Of a DNA stretch of 64,000 nucleotides, positions 49,101 to 56,209 are shown one piece after another. Location of the stretch: the NCBI GenBank assembly GCA_049487715.1, contig CP150560.1:310001-374000 (forward strand). Direction: 5' to 3'. A model generated the notes under the pieces. The model ran no database searches. It was not told the origin of the DNA and saw nothing but the letters and a program-made list of their open reading frames with translations. The DNA comes from Pycnococcus provasolii (taxonomy: Eukaryota; Chlorophyta; Pseudoscourfieldiophyceae; Pseudoscourfieldiales). Each line of letters starts with the position of its first letter. Position 1 is the first letter of the stretch. The translations under genes and the position numbers were made by a program.

Positions 49101-50006
49101 ACCACCTCATCGACCACGACGACGACGGCAACTACTACATGGGGACCCGCTGACGTTGATGAAGTCGCCAAGGTTCTCGAGGCACAACTACAACCAATCA
49201 ACGGATTTTACAAATACCGAAGTACTCTGTTCAGGGATGCCGCAGAATGTGTTCTAAATGCCAAGCGCGAATACTTCATCGGTGGTGCATATATCGTGTC
49301 CCGTTGGCCTCGGGTGAAGGTGACAATGCGCACCCCTGCTTTTCAAATTCTTGGTGATACGAAGGTTCCTCTGACAGATATGGTGCTGCTTGATTGGAAT
49401 CACCGCCAATACAATCCAAATGCTCTTTACACCGATTTTGTTCCCGACTTGATGGTGAATGGCGTAACAGACTTTCTCCAAAACATTTTCAAGGATGGTG
49501 TGGATGATACCTTGAAGTTCATTGGTCTTGGAGATATTGCAGACGTCGATAAGCTTCGCAACGACCTTGTGTCATCCTCGAATCCCGTAATTGCCGATGC
49601 AACGAAATTCGCGGCTGACTTAGCAGCAAGCGCAGTTCCCGAGATGAAAGGGCTCTTGCCGCCTAATATCTTTCAGGTCGGCGTCCCTCCGTTCTGCGCA
49701 TCGGATCTACTCCCAGTTGAGGAACTTTGGTGGAAATTCCCGTTGTACGTGCCGCCTCTTCTTACGGCAGCATTTGATGCGTTGACGACGAGGCGCCGGA
49801 ATTTGCTAGGAGAGGACAGCGTACTCACGGATGAGTTGCACGCGATGAGGAGGAGGCGTCTCCCGAGGAACACCACATGCGCGTCACACAGCCAGCCGTG
49901 CTCGTTCTCCGAGCAGTGCTGCGGCGAAACTGTTTGTGGATATCCGGAGCACTCGGTTTGGCCGGTGTGTCTCCGCGACGACGAGGTTCAGGGCAATGTC
50001 TTGTAA
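46176..50006 (+). CDS. EF-hand/transmembrane/large-ectodomain protein 3, Thr-rich linker, cystine-knot-like C-terminus
   Basis: 1,276 residues. N-terminal module: FWRRNPKG (~37-44), EF-hand loop DSSGDGYLSAAE (68-79), membrane helix (~100-123), VVELSKE. The ectodomain is collinear with paralogue 2: IDWLPFDIFDIPGEIERFLH, DGWKAQFVMPATENCVGVLW, 'HPTATPHE...VTHRRIAAT', VMRDIGVPVI, TGVRLIGDTLAGHAYAGFQI and GVCLATFCFDL. A Val/Glu-rich repeat (~405-430) could form a coiled coil. A Thr-rich stretch (~932-988, encoded by ACC/ACG repeats) has no counterpart in paralogue 2 and could be heavily O-glycosylated. The C-terminus CASHSQPCSFSEQCCGETVC, then GYPEHSVWPVC, has the pattern C-x6-C-x5-CC-x4-C-x9-C. 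I know no family with this architecture. Confidence 0.78.
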   Translation: MATFIRSLAIWKTHARTEDRGRGTREPSSGDTRTDEFWRRNPKGIDVVGLLADEPSTSELAATIRAIDSSGDGYLSAAEFQEGMNKLVDTRELVKKNTKIALALVAALLLLLAAIGGLMFVVVELSKEVKVGDDNVMRASGSNKAARMASDAFSVGEDGYDSRLKVRGASSSSTEDKEGVPARRAVVGAGTGTGTVMTEVNHKNDKRIKTADLFDMSPEALSDVKRVTVPFGDTLSSIAVSGGVQTSQLTSIQKGGITLKVMSFYTEDPIYTRLVVTRVDAKASPGNATEKDIIKCQMYRLTDEAYEAVFEGAYAPTPANFDSNLNDKLEEYKQGQTGSRRHLLDAIHSPTDEMREVMEKSGHSRNLLFWGFIVAIFTPPPPPVPSCDWWCQEQRKWGQAAEEEVNKVVEVVEKVVEVVVEVVETVADALGIEINFIGDAINVLLDGKSVSEVTADLKNQVLGFFDDILGTLNDFIDWLPFDIFDIPGEIERFLHGIGSEFVGTMGNLMKNILGDMKEWFYIEGDRFCLGRSAASAGNMVYEEDGWKAQFVMPATENCVGVLWSGVKMDFDRITGCFKTILNDNPITEFVAEVLNEMLKAMPDSLIKMLDDIENQILELVRDIFGDGARDFVKQVFDIVDIGTNEIKNTAGKRLLSDGTMRRDLLDAFDKLPKEGKPQHIRKVLLHPTATPHERRTLEEILQNVTHRRIAATMHKLYGAKPEIHETAVKSASSSDIHRRDLLLFSKQDIRNLAWFKSIPFKLSLAAEVVLSKTFDILIEESGDVMRDIGVPVITYAGEIPVFTCISIKLGIRLQFKAPYEFVMMALNTGIEFRFKTNFDMQVDVATGAIMSTFDTSKDGRTGVRLIGDTLAGHAYAGFQIELGLDVGVCLATFCFDLSMNYTQDVLGMGYDFVMDPGNTEIIENYERRRDLQDNTTAENTTETTTNTAETTATTTATTTATTTADTTTTTTTTTTTTSSTTTTTATTTWGPADVDEVAKVLEAQLQPINGFYKYRSTLFRDAAECVLNAKREYFIGGAYIVSRWPRVKVTMRTPAFQILGDTKVPLTDMVLLDWNHRQYNPNALYTDFVPDLMVNGVTDFLQNIFKDGVDDTLKFIGLGDIADVDKLRNDLVSSSNPVIADATKFAADLAASAVPEMKGLLPPNIFQVGVPPFCASDLLPVEELWWKFPLYVPPLLTAAFDALTTRRRNLLGEDSVLTDELHAMRRRRLPRNTTCASHSQPCSFSEQCCGETVCGYPEHSVWPVCLRDDEVQGNVL
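48990..49137. repeat. ACC/ACG trinucleotide-rich coding microsatellite
   Basis: Encodes the Thr run of paralogue 3, including GGCTACGACCAC units repeated three times and a pure ACC tract. Confidence 0.85.
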
Positions 50007-50121
50007 TAATAATCAAACGCATCGCATCGGTGTGCACCACAGTCTATCGTAGTAGGTACATACTTTAAGCGTCTTAATAAGTAGATTACAAACAAACTTT
50101 TGGACAGACAGACTCGCCAAT

Positions 50122-50784
50122 TTGAACCCCGACCACACGAAATGCACCAGGCAGCCTGGAGGATCGAAGTATACGTCAACATGTCGCGTGATTGATCTCG
50201 CGAGAGCAAGATCTTTGGTCCCTGCCTCTTATGCCGCTCAAGGCACTAGGTCGGATATCGATGTCGCAACAACAACACGATCACTTGATTCGACTACTGC
50301 CACGAAGGCGCTAAGTGCGCTGATGGCGGAGGTTCCGTTCACACCCACGCCCGAGCAAATGAGCATGCTGAATGCCACCAGCGAAGTCGACGTGGCACGA
50401 ATAGGAGAAAGGTCCGGTTCCGGTTCCGGTGCATGCGAACGAGTGTCGAATCGCAACGAATTGTACCAACTCTACGTTCGCAAACGGCCTGAGAAACGAG
50501 GATATAACGGGTGGAATCATGCCGTCGCGCGATGGTATTACCAAGGCTCGTCGCGTACTGACACAGAGGGTGTTTCATATCACACCGAATATGATGGGAA
50601 CCGCCTGCAGCCCTTTATTGGCGGTGTATTTGTAGTCTTCATGTCTGACGATAAAGGAAACGTGAGAAAAAGCACGTGTCGTTTTATTCGCAGGGATGTT
50701 CTGGCGGCTTTCGCAGCAGGCAGACACGACACTTGGCGGTGCGAAGGAGATTGGCTGAACGAGGATCTTTTGTGCGGACTCTGA
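50122..50784 (+). CDS. Unknown protein carrying copy 2 of the ~127-residue module
   Basis: 220 residues. The N-terminal ~95 residues (MNPDHTKCTRQPGGSKYTST... KALSALMAEVPFTPTPEQMS) are unique to this copy. From ARIGERSGSGSGACERVSNR onward it matches copy 1 (40191-40574) at about 80% identity, including YNGWNHAV-RWYYQGSSRTD, SDDKGNVRKS-CRFI and DTWRCEGDWLNEDLLCG. Four conserved Cys and many aromatic residues suggest a folded domain. Retention of an open frame in both copies argues for selection or recent duplication. No known family recognised; transposon origin possible. Confidence 0.5.
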   Translation: MNPDHTKCTRQPGGSKYTSTCRVIDLARARSLVPASYAAQGTRSDIDVATTTRSLDSTTATKALSALMAEVPFTPTPEQMSMLNATSEVDVARIGERSGSGSGACERVSNRNELYQLYVRKRPEKRGYNGWNHAVARWYYQGSSRTDTEGVSYHTEYDGNRLQPFIGGVFVVFMSDDKGNVRKSTCRFIRRDVLAAFAAGRHDTWRCEGDWLNEDLLCGL

Positions 50785-50817
50785 CTGAAGATCGTTTTTT
50801 TGTGGTGTGTGTGACGC

Positions 50818-51010
50818 ATGTCTTACGATAAAGGAGATGTGAGAAAAAGCACGTGTCGTTTCATTTTCAGGAATGTTCTGGCGGCTTTCGCATCGGGCAG
50901 AATCGACACTTGGCGGTGCGAAGGAGATTGGCTGATCGAAGATCTGTTGTGCGGAGCGTGAAGACTTTTTTTGATGACGCAAGGTTGCTTGCCGAGTTGT
51001 TGTTTTTGTA
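50818..51010 (+). repeat. Partial copy 3 of the module, truncated at the 5' side
   Basis: A 47-codon frame (50818-50961) reads SYDKGDVRKSTCRFIFRNVL, then AAFASGRIDTWRCEGDWLIE and DLLCGA. Its sequence and 3' flank to about 51010 agree with copy 1 rather than the adjacent copy 2, so copy 2 was not simply tandem-duplicated here. Confidence 0.65.
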
Positions 51011-51133
51011 AACAAAAGCAGTGTAATTGGCCACGTTAGATAGAATCAGGGGGAAAAAATTTGTACATAAAATTAACTTACAGAAATCTAAATCACATGT
51101 TGTAGTGATGCCGCCGCCTCCTAAGACGACACA

Positions 51134-53596
51134 TCACGCATCGGACGCCTGCTCGAGGAGTAAGCGTACGGCGATGCGACCAGCCTCGCGCGGGTCCAGC
51201 GCCGTCGCGCTTACGCCGGAGATGACGCGCGTGTCGCAGTGATCCACAGGCGAGCAGCGATCTGACCATTTGCTCCGACGCGCACAAGTCAGGTACACGC
51301 TGAAGTTGTCGTGGCCACATCCCGGGCGCTCGCCGACGACATGCACGATACACGCGGCGTCGTCCGCATTTCCATTCGCAAATAGGCGCTCGCCAATCGC
51401 ATAGCCAAGACGAACACGCGCGTTGCGGCAGAATAGCAACGCTGGAGGTGTTGAGCTACTCCCCACATCAAGGGAGCCGGATGCTGAATGGAGAAAACTC
51501 TCGAGGAAGTCTGCGAGCTGCGAACCCTTCTCCACCGAGCATGCGTTCAAGCCGTCGCTCACGACCACCTGAACAAATGGCAGCGGGGAGATTTCTTCCA
51601 TCGTCGCATGCAGGCGCTCGCGAAGTGAATCGACCAATTCCATGCTTGGTCCGTCGAGAACCTCGCCCGTCTTTGGATTGTTTATGTATTCCGCGCGATC
51701 GGCACTCTGCGACCGAAGCACGAAGTGCTGCGCGAAACCACCGATGTCCTGCGGCTCTTCGGAGAGCGAGCGCCACAGCACGTCCTTCGCGTGCGACACA
51801 ATCTGACGAAGGTTTGCGTCTAATTCTGGAGCCGGCAACCACGGCATATCGCCGTGCCCATTCGACAGCCACACACCTCGCGCGCGAACCTCCGCTATTC
51901 TCGTCTCAGCCTCGGCAAGGCTTGCTGACTCTGAGGGAGCTTGCTTGCCCTCCCGCACAGCTTTTGCGCATGCGTACTTGTGGTACACCCATGCGATGTC
52001 GCCAAAGCGTTCCGTCGGCGCGCCAGTCTCCGCGTCTACCACCCCGAGAGTTTCGGCGAAAAATTTCTGCATGGGAGGGTTAATGCGATATCCAAACTTG
52101 TCGCGTATACGCACATGGTCCTGAAACGACGTCGTCAGATAGGAGAGCATCGGATCAAGGCGCGTGGGCAGCGCCATCATGTACGCCGGATTGGCGGGTA
52201 AGACGGCGTCGATCGCCTCCTCGAGCTCATCGTAGCTGATGTGCATGTGCATCGTTGCGCAGATGTCGAGACCGACGCACAGGCCGTGCAGCTTGCCCAT
52301 GACCGTGTCTTCAAGACAAACACGAATGAGCTGCTCCTTGGAAGAGAACACCTCCGGTCCGAGGAACCCAGAGACGTCGTTCAGGATGACGTGCGATGCC
52401 GGCGCACCTTTGCTGCGCTGGTCGCGAATTGCCATTCGAACGCCACGAGCCATTCCGTACTTTCTCGACTCGAGAAGGGCCATGTCGCATGCGTTCGCGG
52501 CGCCATTCGTTGTCTCCGAACCTTGGCCTGTTTCAAAGTAAAGGCCCCACGGCAGCACAGCGTCGGACGTCGCCTTGTCGTGAGCATGCGCGACGATCGA
52601 GTCGACGGAAATTCCAAATGTTCGATTCGCTGCGTCGGTTCCGGCGATGGACGAGAAGTGGTAGCCCGTCGGCATTCCCTCCTTGGCAAGCTGCGCCTGC
52701 GTGTCAATGTGAGAGAGGCAGCAGTGCGGCAGCACTTTCTCAAGCCCGAACGTCTCGACGACGTCGAACAGTGTCGACTCTGTGCGCGCGATAATTTCCG
52801 GCCTAGAGTCGACCGGGTTATTTCCAATGACAATGTCGCCGACGCCAAATGCAAATGCGTTCATGCACTGCCAGAAGATGTCCTCCGCGTTGTCCGTAGG
52901 GCTGTTTGGCTGTATGCGTGCACCGAAAAATCCATTCTTGCCGATTGAGCACGCGTAGCTGTCGCCGTCGTTTTCTGCACCGTCGTCGTCGACGAGAGGA
53001 TTGAAAATTTTCCCCGAGATGAGTATGAGTTGTTCGTTCGTGCAGATGCGCGTAACAGCTGCGATGACGTCAGACGTGAGCCCGGTCGCGACATGTTTGA
53101 TGTCTTCGCCGTCGCTGTCGAGCAGGAATTGCCGCAGCTGTCCAAATGTCCACGACGCGACTTTGCTCGTGACATGTTTGTTGACGTGCTCGACGCCGTA
53201 CGTGTATACGCGGTCCATGGACGGCACGGGTGCGTCAAGAAGTTCCTGTACCGTTCTTTGTGCGAGTTGCAGGCACGCCGCCCGTCTCTCGTCGTCTTCT
53301 TGTCTTGACGCTCCACACGTCTGCATGGCGCTGTCGAGGATATCGCCCTCCTTGAATGACGCCGCACGCGACACTAATACGCGAATAGGTATACCGTCCT
53401 GCGCGACTAGGTCGAACGCTGAAGACGACGACTGCTCCGCCTCGACGTACTTGCCTCCTTGAGAATAGAGTACAGCGCCGCCGCGCGCCTTCATAGAGGC
53501 CTCTGTAGTCATGCCGATGGACTGGACCCACAAAAAAAGAAGTTGATGAGGCAGTTGAATTCGGATGTGGGAAGTGAAAATGGGTGTTGTCGCCAA
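51134..53596 (-). CDS. eutBC: Ethanolamine ammonia-lyase, EutB and EutC fused in one polypeptide
   Basis: Adenosylcobalamin-dependent cleavage of ethanolamine to acetaldehyde and ammonia. The first ~510 residues match the large subunit: LISGKIFNPLVDDDG, WQCMNAFAFGVGDIVIGNNP followed by VDSRPE, CCLSHIDTQAQLAKEGMPTG, LYFETGQGSETTNGAANACD, VILNDVSGFLGPEVFSSKEQ and LCVGLDICATMHMHI. After a linker the small subunit follows: 'RTPAEYIxxPxxGxxL'-like RAEYINNPKTGEVLD, VVVSDGLNACSVE, ARVRLGYAIGERLF, IVHVVGERPGCGHDNFSVYL and CDTRVISGVSATALDPREAG. In bacteria these are two genes (about 450 and 295 residues). The 820-residue total fits a fusion without loss. N-terminal ~28 residues could be a targeting extension (second Met at 53512). 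Codon use and GC resemble neighbours; a bacterial origin by transfer is likely but unproven. Confidence 0.93.
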   Translation of the reverse strand: MATTPIFTSHIRIQLPHQLLFLWVQSIGMTTEASMKARGGAVLYSQGGKYVEAEQSSSSAFDLVAQDGIPIRVLVSRAASFKEGDILDSAMQTCGASRQEDDERRAACLQLAQRTVQELLDAPVPSMDRVYTYGVEHVNKHVTSKVASWTFGQLRQFLLDSDGEDIKHVATGLTSDVIAAVTRICTNEQLILISGKIFNPLVDDDGAENDGDSYACSIGKNGFFGARIQPNSPTDNAEDIFWQCMNAFAFGVGDIVIGNNPVDSRPEIIARTESTLFDVVETFGLEKVLPHCCLSHIDTQAQLAKEGMPTGYHFSSIAGTDAANRTFGISVDSIVAHAHDKATSDAVLPWGLYFETGQGSETTNGAANACDMALLESRKYGMARGVRMAIRDQRSKGAPASHVILNDVSGFLGPEVFSSKEQLIRVCLEDTVMGKLHGLCVGLDICATMHMHISYDELEEAIDAVLPANPAYMMALPTRLDPMLSYLTTSFQDHVRIRDKFGYRINPPMQKFFAETLGVVDAETGAPTERFGDIAWVYHKYACAKAVREGKQAPSESASLAEAETRIAEVRARGVWLSNGHGDMPWLPAPELDANLRQIVSHAKDVLWRSLSEEPQDIGGFAQHFVLRSQSADRAEYINNPKTGEVLDGPSMELVDSLRERLHATMEEISPLPFVQVVVSDGLNACSVEKGSQLADFLESFLHSASGSLDVGSSSTPPALLFCRNARVRLGYAIGERLFANGNADDAACIVHVVGERPGCGHDNFSVYLTCARRSKWSDRCSPVDHCDTRVISGVSATALDPREAGRIAVRLLLEQASDA

Positions 53597-54014
53597 CGCT
53601 GGGTCTCAAACCGACGATGGGAAACGCGTCCGTTAAACTTGAAACAAAACGACGTAACGACGACGTTGGTCGTTGGGAAAGCAACGCCCCACGGGTGAAT
53701 AAAGACGGTGGTGAACATGGTCAAGATGGTGAAGGGGTGATGGTGAACATGAATGAATGACATCACGAACGTTCGTTCATCGTCGTCGTCGTGACGAACT
53801 TGTTATTAACAGACTGTTTGTGTGTTTACTGTATGTACACTTTTCACACGCGAGCCAGCCAGCCAGCCAGCCAAGAAATTCCTCTGGCACACCCTTGTGG
53901 AACACGTAAGTTAACTTTACGCGCACGCCATAAATGTTCTTAAATAGTATGCGTTTCATCATTTCATGAGATTGCCAGTAATTCCAGTAGTTCATGAGAA
54001 TGCCGTTTTCTGTC
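53597..54014. other. Intergenic, downstream of a Cys-rich membrane ORF
   Basis: Holds TGGTGAACATG repeats near 53708-53752 and a CCAGCCAG run near 53855-53873. No gene supported. Confidence 0.4.
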
Positions 54015-54720
54015 TTACACTTTCTGTTCCACACGGCGCTCCTGTACTTCTTCTTCGTCGTCGTCATCGGCGGCGTCAGCCACTAGTCCGGCTGCGCGCC
54101 TCTTTGCGCGCTTCTTTTCGATCCCTCGTTCCCATCGAATGCGAAACTTTAGGTACTGGAGTAGAGCAGCACGCGCATCCTCCGCAGGATGGTGGCCTTT
54201 TTCGCGGCACTCGTTTTTCGCGAAGTCGAAAGTGCGCGCATCCGTAACATTGAGCGGCGGAAACAATTCCGTCTTGCGATACGAGGGGCACGACGCGCAG
54301 CTTCCAGAGGAGCAGCGTGCGTCTAGCGGAAGGACGCACACGCTCTTCTTGCTATCCGTACAGCATGGCGTTGTAGACTCCTTCCCGTTCGCCGTCGAAC
54401 AAAGCAAGCCGCTTCCAAGTGGACCGGGGTCAAAGCACTCGACATTCGCACCATACAATGCTTACTGTCCACGTTAGCATCAGCAAAACAACCACGAAGG
54501 AACCAAACAATAACCACACAATACGGAGCGTGACCATAATACCACACAGTACCACGAGCATAGCAACGAGCACTTCAGGAAAGTGAACAGCAAGTTGACC
54601 AAGTTCCCACAAGGAAGGCTTCACCGCCCATGGAAGTGGTGTATACCTGTTACGACGTTGTCCTTTCACATAAGCGGATTTACTTCCTGGCAAGAGCGGG
54701 CCGGCATACTTGCGTGGCAT
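54015..54720 (-). CDS. Unknown membrane protein with Cys-rich region, in two frames
   Basis: The 5' part (54720-54430) starts MPRKYAGPLLPGSKSAYVKG and contains two membrane helices (VLVAMLVVLCGIMVTLRIVW, LLFGSFVVVLLMLTW). The 3' part (to 54015) lacks an ATG at its start and reads ECFDPGPLGSGLLCSTANGK, then CCTDSKKSVCVLPLDARCSS and a basic helical end, with about nine Cys. The frame change lies near 54450-54480, where ACAGTAAGCATT and TGCTAAC occur. A very short intron (ACA|GTAAGC...TCGAG|TGC, 28 nt) would restore the frame, as would a one-base indel. Function unknown. Confidence 0.4.
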
Positions 54721-54771
54721 CGCGCTAATTAACGTTTACAGAAATAATATAATATTTGTCACGAAAAACAC

Positions 54772-56154
54772 ATGTTCGTTAACACGTCCAGTCACAACTC
54801 ACAAAGTCAGGCAGAAGTCAGGCGTCAGGCGGTTAGGGTTGAAGCTTTTGGGCTAGCTAGACTAGGGTTACCCAGCCCCCCCCCCCCCCCCCCAGGCGTC
54901 GGTTCCGAAACCTGCCACATACGCATCATCAGCATCATGGAGGGCCTCTCCTCCTCCTCCGCAATGTGTGCGCCGTGTCCTCGTGCACCACAGCCACAGC
55001 CACAGCCACAGCAAGCATCTCTGTTCGTCTCAGTTCTCTGCACAGCAATCTCGGAGTCAAGTTCTCTGCTTCCTCTTAGTGAGTCAGTACCTCTTAGTCT
55101 TAGGAACGATTCCTCGTCTTCTGGCTTGATCCATGTTTCTTTTTTGTACTCGTCATCTTCGGGTTTTTCTTCGGGGTGGCATTCGTCGTCATCACCACCA
55201 CCGAAACCACAGCCTGATTCTTCATCACCACAGCCTGCTTCTGATTCTGATTCTGCGGTTTCGTCTCCAGTGATTGTTGCCGTCTCAGTGACATTAGTCC
55301 CGCTTGGTCCTCACCACATGGGTGTGGATGTCGCCCTGCGTGTGGTGAAGAAAAACGACGACCAAACGGAGGAAAAAGCACGTTCGCCTTGTCGGGGATT
55401 CTCGACGTGCCTGAAAACTTCCACGAGGGACGTTTCCGCAACGCGCACGCAAATCATTGACGGCGTCGTCACGCCCACGATTAAACTGGCGCGCGAAATC
55501 GCACAACTCAACCCGCTACCGGACCTGCTGACATTGCCCGAGGAACTCAAGGCGCGCATCGTCCAGCTAACTGTCACGCCTAAGGCAAAACTAAAGATGA
55601 TAGTAAGGCCAGCGATACAACAGGCAACACGACGTAACATCGAACAAAGGCTACAGGGACTCGTCGACGACCGCGTCGACCCTGAACCTAGCCCACCGCA
55701 CGCGTCGGAAGAGGCACGAACACTTGTCACCATCGCTATGACAAGCAAGCACTTGGCACACGCGGCGGACGCGGCGTGGCGCGACGTGCTCGACGCGGAC
55801 TACCCTGAATGGCAGCAGAGGCGTGAGAACGTCAACAACGAAGCGCCACCTCGCGACGTGTATCGACAAATGCTTTCGGAAGAACGACGCGCGTACCGAG
55901 AGCGCTTAAACTTTCTTCGACTAGTCAGGCAGCAGGAAGAGGCGCGCATGGCACGTGCACGGCAACCGCCGGCACCTCGCTTGCCTCCTGGCTTTGGAAT
56001 TCCAGGGGTCGTTGGCGGCGACTATGACCGATTTCCTGGCGGTGGCGGCCGCGGCCTTGGCGGCGGCGGTCCCTTCGGTGGTCCGCCAGGCTTCGGCGGC
56101 GGCGGTGGATTTGGGCCACGAGGCGGCGGCGGTTTCGGCGGCGGTTTCTTTTGA
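54772..56154 (+). CDS. F-box-like protein with Gly-rich C-terminus (FBXO7/SKIP22/PI31-like)
   Basis: 460 residues from the first ATG; a more natural start is the Met at about 54937 (MEGLSSSSAMCAPCPR). The first 150 residues are low complexity, then VSVTLVPLGPHHMGVDVALR. An F-box-like helix set follows: LPDLLTLPEELKARIVQLTV (~244-263) and, after an insert, LVTIAMTSKHLAHAADAAWR (~322). The C-terminus RLPPGFGIPGVVGGDYDRFP, then a Gly/Phe-rich tail, resembles the 'GxxGGDYDxxP' end I associate with FBXO7/PI31-like proteins. If right it would be a ubiquitin-ligase substrate adaptor or proteasome regulator. A 17-base C run (54877-54893) in the 5' part may be an assembly weak spot. Confidence 0.5.
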   Translation: MFVNTSSHNSQSQAEVRRQAVRVEAFGLARLGLPSPPPPPPGVGSETCHIRIISIMEGLSSSSAMCAPCPRAPQPQPQPQQASLFVSVLCTAISESSSLLPLSESVPLSLRNDSSSSGLIHVSFLYSSSSGFSSGWHSSSSPPPKPQPDSSSPQPASDSDSAVSSPVIVAVSVTLVPLGPHHMGVDVALRVVKKNDDQTEEKARSPCRGFSTCLKTSTRDVSATRTQIIDGVVTPTIKLAREIAQLNPLPDLLTLPEELKARIVQLTVTPKAKLKMIVRPAIQQATRRNIEQRLQGLVDDRVDPEPSPPHASEEARTLVTIAMTSKHLAHAADAAWRDVLDADYPEWQQRRENVNNEAPPRDVYRQMLSEERRAYRERLNFLRLVRQQEEARMARARQPPAPRLPPGFGIPGVVGGDYDRFPGGGGRGLGGGGPFGGPPGFGGGGGFGPRGGGGFGGGFF

Positions 56155-56209
56155 AGAAAAGAGAAAAATTTGTTGTAAATTCAAAAATGTGTTTACCAAT
56201 TCAATCTAC

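Noticed and set aside
39957-49976. Reading the Cys-rich ends as secreted peptide toxins
   Set aside because: They are the C-termini of large membrane-anchored proteins, with no separate signal peptide or precursor cleavage site; the pattern alone does not indicate toxicity.
51134-53596. Bacterial contamination as source of EutBC
   Set aside because: The two subunits are fused, no eut operon genes are nearby, and flanking genes on both sides are eukaryotic with similar base composition.
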